Assembly: GCF_020035535.1 (NCBI RefSeq)
Contig: NZ_CP083349.1
Location: 558,001-622,000 of the forward strand
Length of the DNA stretch: 64,000 bases
Source of the DNA: Ensifer adhaerens
GTDB taxonomy: Bacteria > Pseudomonadota > Alphaproteobacteria > Rhizobiales > Rhizobiaceae
Reading direction: 5' to 3'
Part shown: positions 26,949 to 35,382 of the stretch, one piece after another
How the letters are laid out: every line of letters begins with the position of its first letter
Numbering within the stretch: position 1 is the stretch's first letter
Translations under genes and position numbers: made by a program
The notes under the pieces: generated by a model
What the model saw: only the letters and a program-made list of their open reading frames with translations
Told to the model about the DNA's origin: nothing
Databases searched by the model: none

Positions 26949-27878
26949 TTACCCTCTTATCAGTCTCAAGATGTGCAGACCGGCCGATTCGGCCAGGCCC
27001 TGAAGGTCATAGCCGCCTTCGAGCAGGCTGACCATGCGGTTGCCGGCGCTACGATCGGCGATCTCGTGCAGGCGTCCGGTCGCCCAGTCGAAATCCTCGG
27101 CGACGAGGTTGATCTGCGCCAGCGGGTCGCGGTGATGCGCATCGAAGCCGGCGGAGATCAGGATGAAGTCCGGCCGGAAATTGGTGAGCGCCGAAAGCAC
27201 GCGGCTGCGGAACGCCTCGCGAAAATGCTCACTGCCCATGTTCGGCGACAGTGGCGCGTTGACGATGTTGCCCTTGATGCCCGTCTCGTCCTTGGCGCCG
27301 GTGCCGGGATAGAGCGGCATCTGGTGCGTCGAGCAGAAAAGCACCGATGGATCGTTCCAGAAGATGTCCTGCGTACCGTTGCCGTGGTGCACGTCCCAGT
27401 CGACGATCGCGACGCGCTCGGCCCCATGGACCTTCTGGGCATATCGGGCGGCGATCGCCACCGTGTTGAAAAGACAGAAGCCCATCGCCCTGTTCTTTTC
27501 GGCGTGGTGTCCCGGCGGCCGCGCAGCAACGAAGGCGTTGTCGGTCTCGCCGGTAAAGACTGCATCGACGGCCGCAACCGCGCCGCCTATGCCCGTCAAC
27601 GCGGCTTCCAGGCTCAACGGGCTTGCATAGGTATCCGCCTCTAAATGATTGAGGCCTTCCTCCGGAATGGCGCGTTTGACCTCACGCAAGTGTTCTTCCG
27701 GGTGTGCGAGCATCACGAGATCTTCGCTCGCCTTCTTCGCCTCGATCCGCTTGAGATCGGCGAAGTTCGGATGTTCGAGCGCGAGGTTCAGCGCCTTCAG
27801 CCGGTCCGGCCGTTCAGGATGCCCCTCCGGAACCTCGTGTTCCAGAAAGACCGGATTTTCATAGAGGAACGTGGTCAT
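26949..27878 (-). CDS. Histone deacetylase family protein (AcuC/HDAC-like)
   Basis: A 309-residue zinc hydrolase of the arginase/deacetylase fold. Motifs: [38 protein letters not shown] with the catalytic His pair, [16 protein letters not shown] with zinc-binding Asp and His, and [13 protein letters not shown] with the second zinc Asp. Bacterial members deacetylate acetyl-lysine or acetylpolyamines. The neighbour xseB follows after two bases, without obvious functional link. Full length and intact active site indicate an active enzyme, substrate unknown. Confidence 0.92.
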   Translation of the reverse strand: MTTFLYENPVFLEHEVPEGHPERPDRLKALNLALEHPNFADLKRIEAKKASEDLVMLAHPEEHLREVKRAIPEEGLNHLEADTYASPLSLEAALTGIGGAVAAVDAVFTGETDNAFVAARPPGHHAEKNRAMGFCLFNTVAIAARYAQKVHGAERVAIVDWDVHHGNGTQDIFWNDPSVLFCSTHQMPLYPGTGAKDETGIKGNIVNAPLSPNMGSEHFREAFRSRVLSALTNFRPDFILISAGFDAHHRDPLAQINLVAEDFDWATGRLHEIADRSAGNRMVSLLEGGYDLQGLAESAGLHILRLIRG

Positions 27879-27940
27879 GCCCGGAACCTAGTGCGCCCAC
27901 CCCGCAAGGTCCATGGTGGCGCAGCCGAAAGACAGATTTT

Positions 27941-28912
27941 TCAACAGCGCGGATCGATGAGCAGCTTGCCGTCGCGGCCCGGATCCGCCTGATGCGCAAG
28001 CGCCGCGTCGAGCCGGCTCAGCGGATAGATCTCAGCGATGCGGCTGGAAAAAAGGCCGGTTCGCAGACCTTCGAAACTTTTCGCAAAGGCCGCTTCTATC
28101 GCTGGCCGCCCGGCCGAATGCACCCAGGTCCGCAGCCACAGGAAGGAAAAGCGGATATCCGGCCGCGCCTGGATCGCCGCCTGCGGCACCGGAACGCCGC
28201 TCAGCGCCCCATACTGGATGAAAGCGCCGCCCGGTTCGAGCGCGCGTCGGATGAGATCGCCGGCGAAGGCACCGCCAACTGCGTCGATGATTGCGTCGAG
28301 GCGAAGCTGCGGCACGTGGCTCTCGTCGCCAAGTATGATGTGGCCGGGAACCTCGGTTGCCAGCCGCTCGGCGCTGCGCTGGCTGCGGACGATGCCGGTG
28401 GCATCGGCTCCTTCGCCGGCGAGCAGCTTCATCAGCATGCCGCCGATCGCCGATCCGGCCGCCGTGACGCCGATGCGGCGACCATCGAGCGAACCGAAAT
28501 GCGCACGCAGCGCCTCGGTCAGTTGCAGCGCGGTCAGCGGATTGACGTAGCAGGTCGCCGCATCGGTCTCGCTGATGTCCTCGGGCAGGGCGAAACACCA
28601 TTCGGCCGGCCTGATCAGATACTCCTGCCACAGGCCGCTGGCGCCGATCGGGATCACCCGGTCGCCGACTTTTAGCGTCGTGACGCCGGTGCCTATGCGC
28701 GTCACCGTACCGAAGCCCTCGAAACCCGGCACGAAGGGCAAAGTTGTGCGGGCGCTATAGGCGCCGGTCACCGGGATCAGATCGGACGGGTTGATGGCGG
28801 CGAGCGACAGCGCCACTTCGACTTCGCCGGGTCCAGGCGCTGCGCGGTTCGCGTCGACAAGCGCAATCACTTGCCGGGGATCGCCGAACTGGCTAACGAG
28901 GGTGGAGCGCAT
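27941..28912 (-). CDS. MDR-superfamily oxidoreductase (enoyl reductase/quinone oxidoreductase-like)
   Basis: A 323-residue medium-chain dehydrogenase/reductase starting at ATG 28912. It has NPSDLIPVTGAYSARTTLPFVPGFEGFGTV at the catalytic domain, VGDRVIPIGASGLWQEYLI, and the NAD(P)-binding region GRRIGVTAAGSAIGGMLMKLL. Catalytic zinc ligands are missing. The pattern (a conserved Tyr in the substrate loop, GLWQEY) resembles mitochondrial 2-enoyl thioester reductases (ETR/MECR), so an NADPH-dependent enoyl-CoA/ACP reductase is possible. It is divergent from the thioesterase gene, with only 16 bp between start codons. Confidence 0.82.
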   Translation of the reverse strand: MRSTLVSQFGDPRQVIALVDANRAAPGPGEVEVALSLAAINPSDLIPVTGAYSARTTLPFVPGFEGFGTVTRIGTGVTTLKVGDRVIPIGASGLWQEYLIRPAEWCFALPEDISETDAATCYVNPLTALQLTEALRAHFGSLDGRRIGVTAAGSAIGGMLMKLLAGEGADATGIVRSQRSAERLATEVPGHIILGDESHVPQLRLDAIIDAVGGAFAGDLIRRALEPGGAFIQYGALSGVPVPQAAIQARPDIRFSFLWLRTWVHSAGRPAIEAAFAKSFEGLRTGLFSSRIAEIYPLSRLDAALAHQADPGRDGKLLIDPRC

Positions 28913-28928
28913 CGTCAGGGAGCCTCGC

Positions 28929-29330
28929 ATGGACGGCAGGGAGCTGGAGAACGTCACGGAAATCCGCATTCCGTTTCGCGATATAGACATGCACGGCCAC
29001 ATGCACAATGCCGCTTATTATGCCCATGCCGAGGCCGCGCTCTCCAGTCTGTGGCGCCATCGCCCCCATGTGGTCAACGAACCGAGTTATCTCGTTCGCC
29101 GCTCTGGCTGCGTCTATCACCGCGGCTTGCGCTATGACGAGCCCGCGCGTTTTACGGTCAACGTTGCGAAGGTCGGTGGCAGCTCGATCAGCTTTGCCGT
29201 GAAGGTCGAAGCGCGGGGGCAGTTGGCGGCAGAAGTCGAGGTCGTCTGGGTGGCGGTCGATCCTCAACGGCACACACCGCTACCGCTGCCGACGGCAACG
29301 CGCGAATGGCTGGCGGCCTACGCCGTTTAA
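28929..29330 (+). CDS. Acyl-CoA thioesterase, hot-dog fold (4-hydroxybenzoyl-CoA thioesterase-like)
   Basis: A 133-residue single hot-dog protein. ATG 28929 follows GGGAG by seven bases; the open frame extends upstream, but that part overlaps the divergent gene. The catalytic region RDIDMHGHMHNAAYYAHAEAA is the 4HBT/YbgC-type motif, with Asp and an Asn/His pair. It would hydrolyse an acyl- or aryl-CoA to the free acid. The extremely short spacing to the divergent oxidoreductase gene suggests shared regulation; a joint role in acyl-CoA metabolism is an inference. Confidence 0.85.
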   Translation: MDGRELENVTEIRIPFRDIDMHGHMHNAAYYAHAEAALSSLWRHRPHVVNEPSYLVRRSGCVYHRGLRYDEPARFTVNVAKVGGSSISFAVKVEARGQLAAEVEVVWVAVDPQRHTPLPLPTATREWLAAYAV

Positions 29331-29335
29331 CCAAA

Positions 29336-29379
29336 GCAATTCCAGGAAAAGTGCGAAGCGGTTTTCCGTCCGGAATTGC
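29336..29379. repeat. About 44-bp palindromic intergenic repeat, copy B
   Basis: Outer arms GCAATTCC and GGAATTGC, inner arms GGAAAA and TTTTCC around GTGCGAAGCGG. It starts five bases after the thioesterase stop codon and is the most symmetrical member of the family. Confidence 0.85.
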
Positions 29380-29391
29380 GGACTGAGAGAC

Positions 29392-29421
29392 CAATTCGAG
29401 GAAAAGTGCGAAGCGTTTTCG
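29392..29421. repeat. Truncated copy C of the 44-bp palindromic repeat
   Basis: CAATTCGAGGAAAAGTGCGAAGCGTTTTCG reproduces the left arm and centre of copy B but lacks the right outer arm. It lies next to copy B, near the end of the leftward thiolase gene. Confidence 0.65.
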
Positions 29422-29430
29422 TGGGCGTTC

Positions 29431-30621
29431 TTAAGCCGCGCGAAACAAGGCGACGATGCCCATGCCGCCGCCGACGCCCATCATTGCCAACCCTTCCGCG
29501 CCCTTCGGCGATGTCTGCATCTGCGAGAAGAGCCGGACGGTGAGGATCGCCCCCGAGGCGCCATAGGGATGGCCGAGCGCGATAGCGCCACCGTCGAGAT
29601 TGACCCTCTCCGCCGGGATATCGAGCTGTTCGAGGCTTCCGAGCACCTGGGAGGCGAAGGCCTCGTTGAATTCGATAAAATTGGTCTTTGCCGGATCGAG
29701 CGCGGGTTGTCGCGCTTTCAGCTTCTGCATCGCCGGAACAGGGCCGAGCCCGAGCAGGTTGGGATCGACGCCCGCCGTCGCCGCATCGACGAATTCGAGC
29801 GCGAAGGGAACGCCAAGTCGGCGCGCTTCGGCAAGGCTCGTGACCAGTACCATAGCCGCGCCGTCGTTGATCGGGCAGGCATTACCGGCGGTCACCGTCC
29901 CACCCTCGACGAAGACCGGCTTCAGCCGCTGCAGGGTTTCTATCGAAGCATTGGCGCGCGGGCACTCGTCGTTCGATACCGAGCCTGCCGCCGTTTCGAT
30001 CGCCACGATTTCGCGGGTGAAACGGCCGGCAAGGGCCGCCTCGACCGCGCGTCGATGGCTTTGTAGCGCAAAGACGTCTTGCCGTTCGCGGGAGATCCCG
30101 CAGGCGGCCGCGACGTTTTCGGCGGCCACACCCATGTCCGGATCGCCGATCTCGTCCGGCGCCATGCGCGCCCGTTTGACCGGTGCCAGTTCGCCGCCGC
30201 GCTCCAGCGGCGGCCTCAGGCGGATATGCGCGCGGCTGGCGCTCTCGGTGCCGCCGGCCAGATAGAAGCGGCCGGCACCCGCCTGGATCATTCGCGCGGC
30301 AAGCGTGATCGCCTCCAGCCCGGATCCGCACTGGCGATCAACGGTGACGCCCGGTGTCGAGACCGGCAGGCCCGCCTCAAGGGCGGCGAGCCGCGCAAGA
30401 TTTCCGGCGCTGTTGGCGGCATTTCCAAGGATGACATCGTCGATGTCGGTCGCTTTCAGACCGGTATCGCGGAGAATGCGGGCGATCAACGGTGCTGCCA
30501 GCCGCGACGGCTCGATATCGCGAAGCGCGCCGTTGACGCGGCCGATCGGCGTCCGGAGCGCGGCGATGATCACCGGTATGCGTGCGGGGTCAGTCGATGA
30601 GTTCGAGAGCATCGTTTCCAT
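29431..30621 (-). CDS. Thiolase family protein lacking the second catalytic cysteine
   Basis: A 396-residue thiolase. AALRTPIGRVNGAL opens the fold, DRQCGSGLEAITLA carries the acyl-accepting Cys, NEAFASQVL and GHPYGASGA carry the catalytic Asn and His. At the end the usual C-x-GGG-M-G block reads GVGGGMG, so glycine replaces the second Cys that acts as acid/base. A normal acetyl-CoA acetyltransferase or 3-ketoacyl-CoA thiolase activity is therefore uncertain; a changed or degradative reaction is possible. The gene overlaps the AMP-ligase gene by 32 bases and is the last of the leftward unit that starts with bioMNY. Confidence 0.87.
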   Translation of the reverse strand: METMLSNSSTDPARIPVIIAALRTPIGRVNGALRDIEPSRLAAPLIARILRDTGLKATDIDDVILGNAANSAGNLARLAALEAGLPVSTPGVTVDRQCGSGLEAITLAARMIQAGAGRFYLAGGTESASRAHIRLRPPLERGGELAPVKRARMAPDEIGDPDMGVAAENVAAACGISRERQDVFALQSHRRAVEAALAGRFTREIVAIETAAGSVSNDECPRANASIETLQRLKPVFVEGGTVTAGNACPINDGAAMVLVTSLAEARRLGVPFALEFVDAATAGVDPNLLGLGPVPAMQKLKARQPALDPAKTNFIEFNEAFASQVLGSLEQLDIPAERVNLDGGAIALGHPYGASGAILTVRLFSQMQTSPKGAEGLAMMGVGGGMGIVALFRAA

Positions 30622-32092
30622 CCGCGATCCACTGTCTGAGCGTGCCCGCCGCCACCTTGCCCGACTGCGTCATCGGCATATTCCGGCAAAGCCAGAAGCG
30701 ACGGGGATGCTTGTAGCGCGGCAGATGGGCGGCGAGATGACGGTCAAGCGCTTCTTTATCAAATATACGGCCCTCCGGCTCGATGACGGCGACGAGTTCG
30801 CTGCCGAGATCCGGGTGATCGAGCCCGAGGACAAGCGCTGCGTGAACGCCGGCATCAGCGACGAGCACTACTTCCACCTCCTGCGGGTAGATGTTGTTGC
30901 CGCCCGATAGCACCATGCCGCCGGCGCGGCCGAGAAGGTGCAATGTCCCGTCTTCATCGAGGAAGCCGAGATCACCGACGGTTGCAAGCGACCCAAGGCG
31001 GCGAAAGCCGGCTCCGTCGGCGTCGCCGACATAACCGTCGGAGATGAGGGCGCTGTCGACGAAGATCGTACCCGTCTCGCCCGTTGGCGTTGCGCTCCCT
31101 TTGTTGCTGCGGATGCTGAGCGTGACGCCGGGAAAGGCGCGGCCGACGGCGGTAGCCGAAGCGGTGTCGCTCTCGGTCGCAACGCTGATGAAGCCGAGCT
31201 CCGAGGCGCCGTAGTATTCGATGATATTTGCTTTCGGAAAAGCAAGCACGGCGCTGGCACGATCACTCGCCGTCAGCTTGGCACCGGCGACCGTGATCTG
31301 GGTGACCGATGCCTGTGACCTGTCCGTCGCTGCCACGCAGAGCCGCCGCAGCATTGTCGGCACCAGCACCAGACGCTGGACTTTTTCCGTCTCGATGATG
31401 GAAACCGCCCATGTCGCTTCGAAATGCGCGGCCCCGATGAACTGAGCACCGGCGACAAGGGTTTCGGCAAGCGCATAGAGTGTCAGCCCGTGCGCGAGCG
31501 GACCGGGGGCAAAGGTCAGGGTATTGCGGTCGATGCCGAAGAAGTGCTCGCCGATCGCCAGACTCCTTCGCCACGAGCCGCGATCGCGGACGATCGCTTT
31601 GGGCGTTCCTGTCGTGCCCGAGGTGAACACGATCAGAAAGGGCTCGCTGTCTTTGCCGACCGCGAGCGGCTCTCGTTCCTTGCCATTGGTCTCGCGGAAG
31701 GTTCGCGTCTTGCCGCTTGCCGGGGCAAGGAGCGACAAGGCGGCGCCATCGGCGACGATGATGAGATCGGGAGACAGGCGATCGCGCATGGCTTGGCGCG
31801 CCGCTTCCGGCAGATGCGGGTCGATCAGTGCGACGCAGTTGCCGCCGCTGGTGGCGGCGAGAAAGGCGGCTGCGAAGAGCGGGTGATTGCCGGCCTCCAG
31901 CACAATCAGGCGGGTGCGGTCGCCCAGCACGCTACGGCGTTCGGCAATCCCAACCAGATCGTCGAAAGCTTCGGCAAGTGCGCCGGCGATGCAAGCGAGT
32001 TCGCCGAAAGTGAAAACCCGGCCCTCGATTTGGAAGGCCGGGGCATGCGGACGGTCTTCCGCGTGGCGATTGATCGCGGCGGCAAACGGCAT
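30590..32092 (-). CDS. AMP-binding acyl-CoA synthetase (ANL superfamily)
   Basis: A 500-residue adenylate-forming ligase from ATG 32092, four bases after the bioY stop codon. Motifs: FTSGTTGTPKAIVRD (phosphate loop), EYYGASELGFIS, the hinge region GDLGFLDEDGTLHLLGRAGGM and the C-terminal lysine segment MTQSGKVAAGTLRQW. It would activate a carboxylic acid to an acyl-AMP and then acyl-CoA. The location directly after the biotin transporter genes and before a thiolase suggests an acid taken up or released with biotin, but the substrate is not known. The alternative upstream ATG at 32140 would overlap bioY. Confidence 0.88.
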   Translation of the reverse strand: MPFAAAINRHAEDRPHAPAFQIEGRVFTFGELACIAGALAEAFDDLVGIAERRSVLGDRTRLIVLEAGNHPLFAAAFLAATSGGNCVALIDPHLPEAARQAMRDRLSPDLIIVADGAALSLLAPASGKTRTFRETNGKEREPLAVGKDSEPFLIVFTSGTTGTPKAIVRDRGSWRRSLAIGEHFFGIDRNTLTFAPGPLAHGLTLYALAETLVAGAQFIGAAHFEATWAVSIIETEKVQRLVLVPTMLRRLCVAATDRSQASVTQITVAGAKLTASDRASAVLAFPKANIIEYYGASELGFISVATESDTASATAVGRAFPGVTLSIRSNKGSATPTGETGTIFVDSALISDGYVGDADGAGFRRLGSLATVGDLGFLDEDGTLHLLGRAGGMVLSGGNNIYPQEVEVVLVADAGVHAALVLGLDHPDLGSELVAVIEPEGRIFDKEALDRHLAAHLPRYKHPRRFWLCRNMPMTQSGKVAAGTLRQWIADGNDALELID

Positions 32093-32096
32093 CGGC

Positions 32097-32660
32097 TCAG
32101 GTGCGAACCGGCAGCAGCGGATAGCCGGCGTAGACGGCACGCGCGGCGAGCGTCGCGATTGCAGCCTTCAAGAGGTCGCCCGGGATGAAAGCGAGCGAGC
32201 CGGTGGCAACCGCCAGCAGCGGCGTGCCGGTGACGACCGAGACCCAGGGCACGCCGATCGCATAGAGCACGGCGATGCCGCCGAGGACGGACGCCAGGAA
32301 GAAGCCGATGAACTGGCGCGTTTCGGCCTGGCCTTCGCGCACGGTGCGCTCGGCGATGAGACCGGTAACGAAAGCGGCGACAACCCAGCCGACGATGAAG
32401 CCGCCGGAAGGGCCGGCGATGACCGCAAGGCCGCCGCGGCCGCCCGAAAGTACCGGCAGGCCGATCGCGACCAGAAGCAGGAACAGCAGGAAGGCAAGCG
32501 CCCCACGCTTGGCGCCGAGAATGCAGCCGGCGAGCATCACGCCCATGGACTGCGCGGTGGTCGGTACCGGAATGAAGCCGAGCGTGATCGGCGGGATGAG
32601 GCCGAGCACGACAACGATCGCTGCGAAGAGGGCGATGAGGACGAGGTCTCTGGTGTTCAT
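32097..32660 (-). CDS. bioY: Biotin transporter substrate-binding subunit BioY
   Basis: A 187-residue integral membrane protein of about six helices. MNTRDLVLIALFAAIVVVLG, then ITLGFIPVPTTAQSMGVMLAG is the conserved BioY block, followed by LAVIAGPSGGFIVGW and the C-terminal LLAVATGSLAFIPGDLLKA. BioY binds biotin and, with BioM and BioN, forms an ECF-type importer. The gene is 37 bases after bioN and four before the AMP-ligase start, in a leftward operon. No biotin-type riboswitch exists to look for; a BioR operator was not found. Confidence 0.95.
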   Translation of the reverse strand: MNTRDLVLIALFAAIVVVLGLIPPITLGFIPVPTTAQSMGVMLAGCILGAKRGALAFLLFLLLVAIGLPVLSGGRGGLAVIAGPSGGFIVGWVVAAFVTGLIAERTVREGQAETRQFIGFFLASVLGGIAVLYAIGVPWVSVVTGTPLLAVATGSLAFIPGDLLKAAIATLAARAVYAGYPLLPVRT

Positions 32661-32697
32661 GCGGATCCGGTTCCCTTATTTATTAGTAGGCGCGAAT

Positions 32698-33303
32698 TTA
32701 TTGGCGGCGAAATCCGCGCGCGTCAATCGCTGCGGCAATCGTATCGGCGTCCTTGAGCGTCAGGATGATCAGCGGCCCGATGATCGTCAACGGTCTGACG
32801 GGCAGCCCGCGGGCGCGATGGGCCTCGCGAATCGCCTCGTAGCGCGCAAAGATATCCGGGACGAAGCGCAGCACGAGCCCGAGCGCCAGGCTGACGTCGG
32901 CCGCCCGCACCAGGCCGAGGCGCTCGAGCGGTGTCAGCAGGATGGTGACCTCATCCATGAAGGCGCTGATCGTCGTCGTCGCCGTCACTGCGGCTGCAAA
33001 CAACACCAGCGCCATCAGCCGCAATGTCAAAGTCGCGACCTCGGCAAAGGAGAGATAAAAAAGATTGACCGCTGCCAAAAAGAAGATCGTCAGGAACACG
33101 AAGCCGACACGCTTGATCGCGTCCTTCGGCGACAGCCCGACGGACAGATAGAGGCCGGCGGCGATGATGAAGGCGATCGTCTGAAGGGCGAGCGACGAGC
33201 TGAGGAAGAGGCCGATGCTCAGCACCAGCAGCGCGACAAGTTTCGCCCGCACGGGCAGCCGGTGCAGCAGGCTGTTGCCCTCGATATGCAGGCTCGTCAG
33301 CAT
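32698..33303 (-). CDS. bioN: ECF transporter transmembrane subunit BioN
   Basis: A 201-residue T-component. Hydrophobic helices in the first 130 residues are followed by the cytoplasmic coupling motifs RYEAIREAHRARGLP and, at the end, IDARGF, the two Ala-Arg-Gly motifs that contact the ATPase. It transfers the movement of BioM to BioY. The start overlaps the end of bioM by seven bases. Confidence 0.93.
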   Translation of the reverse strand: MLTSLHIEGNSLLHRLPVRAKLVALLVLSIGLFLSSSLALQTIAFIIAAGLYLSVGLSPKDAIKRVGFVFLTIFFLAAVNLFYLSFAEVATLTLRLMALVLFAAAVTATTTISAFMDEVTILLTPLERLGLVRAADVSLALGLVLRFVPDIFARYEAIREAHRARGLPVRPLTIIGPLIILTLKDADTIAAAIDARGFRRQ

Positions 33304-33977
33304 CCGGCGATCTCGTGATAGTGACGGATGGTCTCGCCTGGATCGCCGTCAGCGGCAAGTCGGCCTTCGTGGAAAAGCAGCAGCCGGTCGACATTTTCGA
33401 CCAGCCCGAGATCATGGGTGATCACCACCGTATCTTCCGGCAGTCCATCGATCGCGGCGGCGACACGGCGGCGGTTCCTGAGGTCGAGCTGGTTCGTCGG
33501 CTCGTCTAGGATCAGGATCTTCGGATCGGTGACGACGACGCTCGCCATGGCGACGAGTTGCGTTTCGCCGCCCGAAAGCTCGTGCACGCGCCGACGCGCC
33601 AGGTGCTCGATGCCGAAGCGTGACAGTGCGCCTTGCATTCGGCGGTCGATCTCTTCGCGGGAGAGCCCGCGGTTCTTCAATCCGAAGGCGATGTCCTCGG
33701 CGACGATGGGCATGATCAGCTGGTGCTGTGGATTTTGGAAGATGAAGCCGGCTTCAGAAAGTACGGCACGATCATCCGCGACCGTATCGAGCCCATTGAC
33801 CCTGACGTTGCCGGAGGAAGGCTTGACCAGGCCGTTGATCAGCCGGGCAAAAGTGGTCTTGCCGGAACCGTTGAGCCCGATGATGCCGATGCGCTTTTCG
33901 GTAAGTGTGAGCGTCAGGGGCTGCAATGCCACCCGCTCGCCGAAGCGGACCGCGCAATCGGTAAAGCGGATGTCCAT
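33297..33977 (-). CDS. bioM: ECF transporter ATPase BioM
   Basis: A 226-residue ABC ATPase from ATG 33977; the frame continues upstream to 34259, but that overlaps the divergent gene and does not look like protein. Walker A is GLNGSGKTTFARLI, Q-loop FIFQNPQHQLIMP, signature LSGGETQLVAMASV, Walker B ILILDEPTNQLD and switch ITHDL. It energises biotin uptake as part of BioMNY and is the first gene of a five-gene leftward unit. Confidence 0.94.
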   Translation of the reverse strand: MDIRFTDCAVRFGERVALQPLTLTLTEKRIGIIGLNGSGKTTFARLINGLVKPSSGNVRVNGLDTVADDRAVLSEAGFIFQNPQHQLIMPIVAEDIAFGLKNRGLSREEIDRRMQGALSRFGIEHLARRRVHELSGGETQLVAMASVVVTDPKILILDEPTNQLDLRNRRRVAAAIDGLPEDTVVITHDLGLVENVDRLLLFHEGRLAADGDPGETIRHYHEIAGC

Positions 33978-34110
33978 CCCGTTCCTCGCTGTCTCCGGCT
34001 CGCGCCTTTTTCGGGTTGCTCTATAGGCCAAGTCCGCCAACAAGGGCAATGCGGGTGATCCTCCGGATCCCGCGTTTGAATTATGGGAATAAAAGCCTAT
34101 TCTTGTTGCC

Positions 34111-35310
34111 ATGACGATTCGCCTTTCCAACAGCGACGCCCGTCGCATCTTCCTCGCCAAGCAGGGCCTTTCCGGCGCGCCGAACCGTGCGCTCGGCAAG
34201 GAGGGCCTGTTGAAGCTCATCCACGGCATCGGCTTTGTGCAGGTGGACAGCATCGCCACCGTCGAACGCGCCCATCATCAAATCCTGTTTGCCCGCAACC
34301 AGACCTATCGTCGGGAGCATTTGACGGCGTTGCTGGAAGACGATCGCGATCTGTTCGAACATTGGACGCACGACGCTTCGATCATTCCGAGCAGTTTCTT
34401 CCGCTACTGGAAGCATCGCTTCAAATGGGAAGGCGAGACGATCGTCGAGCGCTGGCAGAAATGGCGCGGCGAAGGTTTTGAGAAGGGCTGCGACGACACC
34501 TATGCACGGATCGCCGAGGGTGGCCCGGTGCTGGCCCGCGATCTGAAGGAAGTCGAGCACGAATCCGGCGGCTGGTGGAACTGGCATCCCTCCAAGACCG
34601 CGCTCGAAGTGCTCTGGCGCACGGGAAAGCTTGCGATCGCGAGGCGCGAGAATTTCCAGAAGGTCTATGACCTGACTGAGCGGGTGATCCCGCCGCATCA
34701 CCAGGACGGCGACGTCAGCCACCAGGAATTCATCGACTGGGCCTGCCGCAGCGCGCTTGAGCGCCTGGGTTTTGCCACCCACGGCGAGATCGCCGCCTTC
34801 TGGGATCTCGTCTCCCCGGATGAAGCGAAGACCTGGGTCGCCGAGCATCGCGATGAACTCGTTGAGGTGCAGATCGAGGCGATCGACGGCGGACGCCCGC
34901 GCGCCGCCTTCGCTTTCACCGGTTTTCCAGAAACGCTGGGCGATATTCCCGAACCCCCCGGTCGTGTTCGGGTGCTCAGCCCCTTCGACCCGCTGCTGCG
35001 CGATCGCAACCGCGCGGAAAGGCTCTTCGGCTTCTTCTATCGCATCGAGATCTTCGTGCCCGAAGCCAAACGCGAATATGGCTACTACGTTTTCCCGCTT
35101 ATCGAGGGCGATCGGCTCATCGGCCGCATCGACATGAAGGCGGACCGCAAGCGGGGCAGCCTTGATGTCCGTAAGCTCTGGCTCGAAACGGGCGTCCGCG
35201 CCTCGGCGGGGCGCCTGGAGCGCATCGATGCGGAGCTTGAGCGGGTCGCCCGGTTCGCCGGCGTCGAGCGGGTCGAACGCCTCGAAGGCTGGAACACGTC
35301 ATTCACATGA
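34111..35310 (+). CDS. YcaQ/AlkX-type winged-helix DNA glycosylase
   Basis: A 399-residue HTH_42 family protein. It opens with LSNSDARRIFLAKQGLSG, and the GFVQVDSI block holds the Q-x-D catalytic motif of the AlkX/YcaQ subgroup, contrasting with Q-x-Q in antibiotic-associated AlkZ. Further blocks: ALLEDDRDLFEHWTHDASIIP, WNWHPSKTALEVLW and the C-terminal LSPFDPLLRDR plus YYVFPLIEGDRLIGRID. These enzymes unhook interstrand crosslinks and remove bulky N7-alkyl adducts. It stands alone, divergent from bioM with 133 bp between. Confidence 0.9.
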   Translation: MTIRLSNSDARRIFLAKQGLSGAPNRALGKEGLLKLIHGIGFVQVDSIATVERAHHQILFARNQTYRREHLTALLEDDRDLFEHWTHDASIIPSSFFRYWKHRFKWEGETIVERWQKWRGEGFEKGCDDTYARIAEGGPVLARDLKEVEHESGGWWNWHPSKTALEVLWRTGKLAIARRENFQKVYDLTERVIPPHHQDGDVSHQEFIDWACRSALERLGFATHGEIAAFWDLVSPDEAKTWVAEHRDELVEVQIEAIDGGRPRAAFAFTGFPETLGDIPEPPGRVRVLSPFDPLLRDRNRAERLFGFFYRIEIFVPEAKREYGYYVFPLIEGDRLIGRIDMKADRKRGSLDVRKLWLETGVRASAGRLERIDAELERVARFAGVERVERLEGWNTSFT

Positions 35311-35382
35311 TATTTTCCTTGGCTTGAACCCGCGGCCTTCCTAAATGGAGGCAATAGATATCTCGATGCGGGAGCGCAGCAC

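Noticed and set aside
34005..34030. Partial BioR-like sequence (TCTATA core in GCTCTATAGG) upstream of bioM
   Set aside because: Only six of the ten positions of the BioR box TTATCTATAA match, so it was not listed as an operator.
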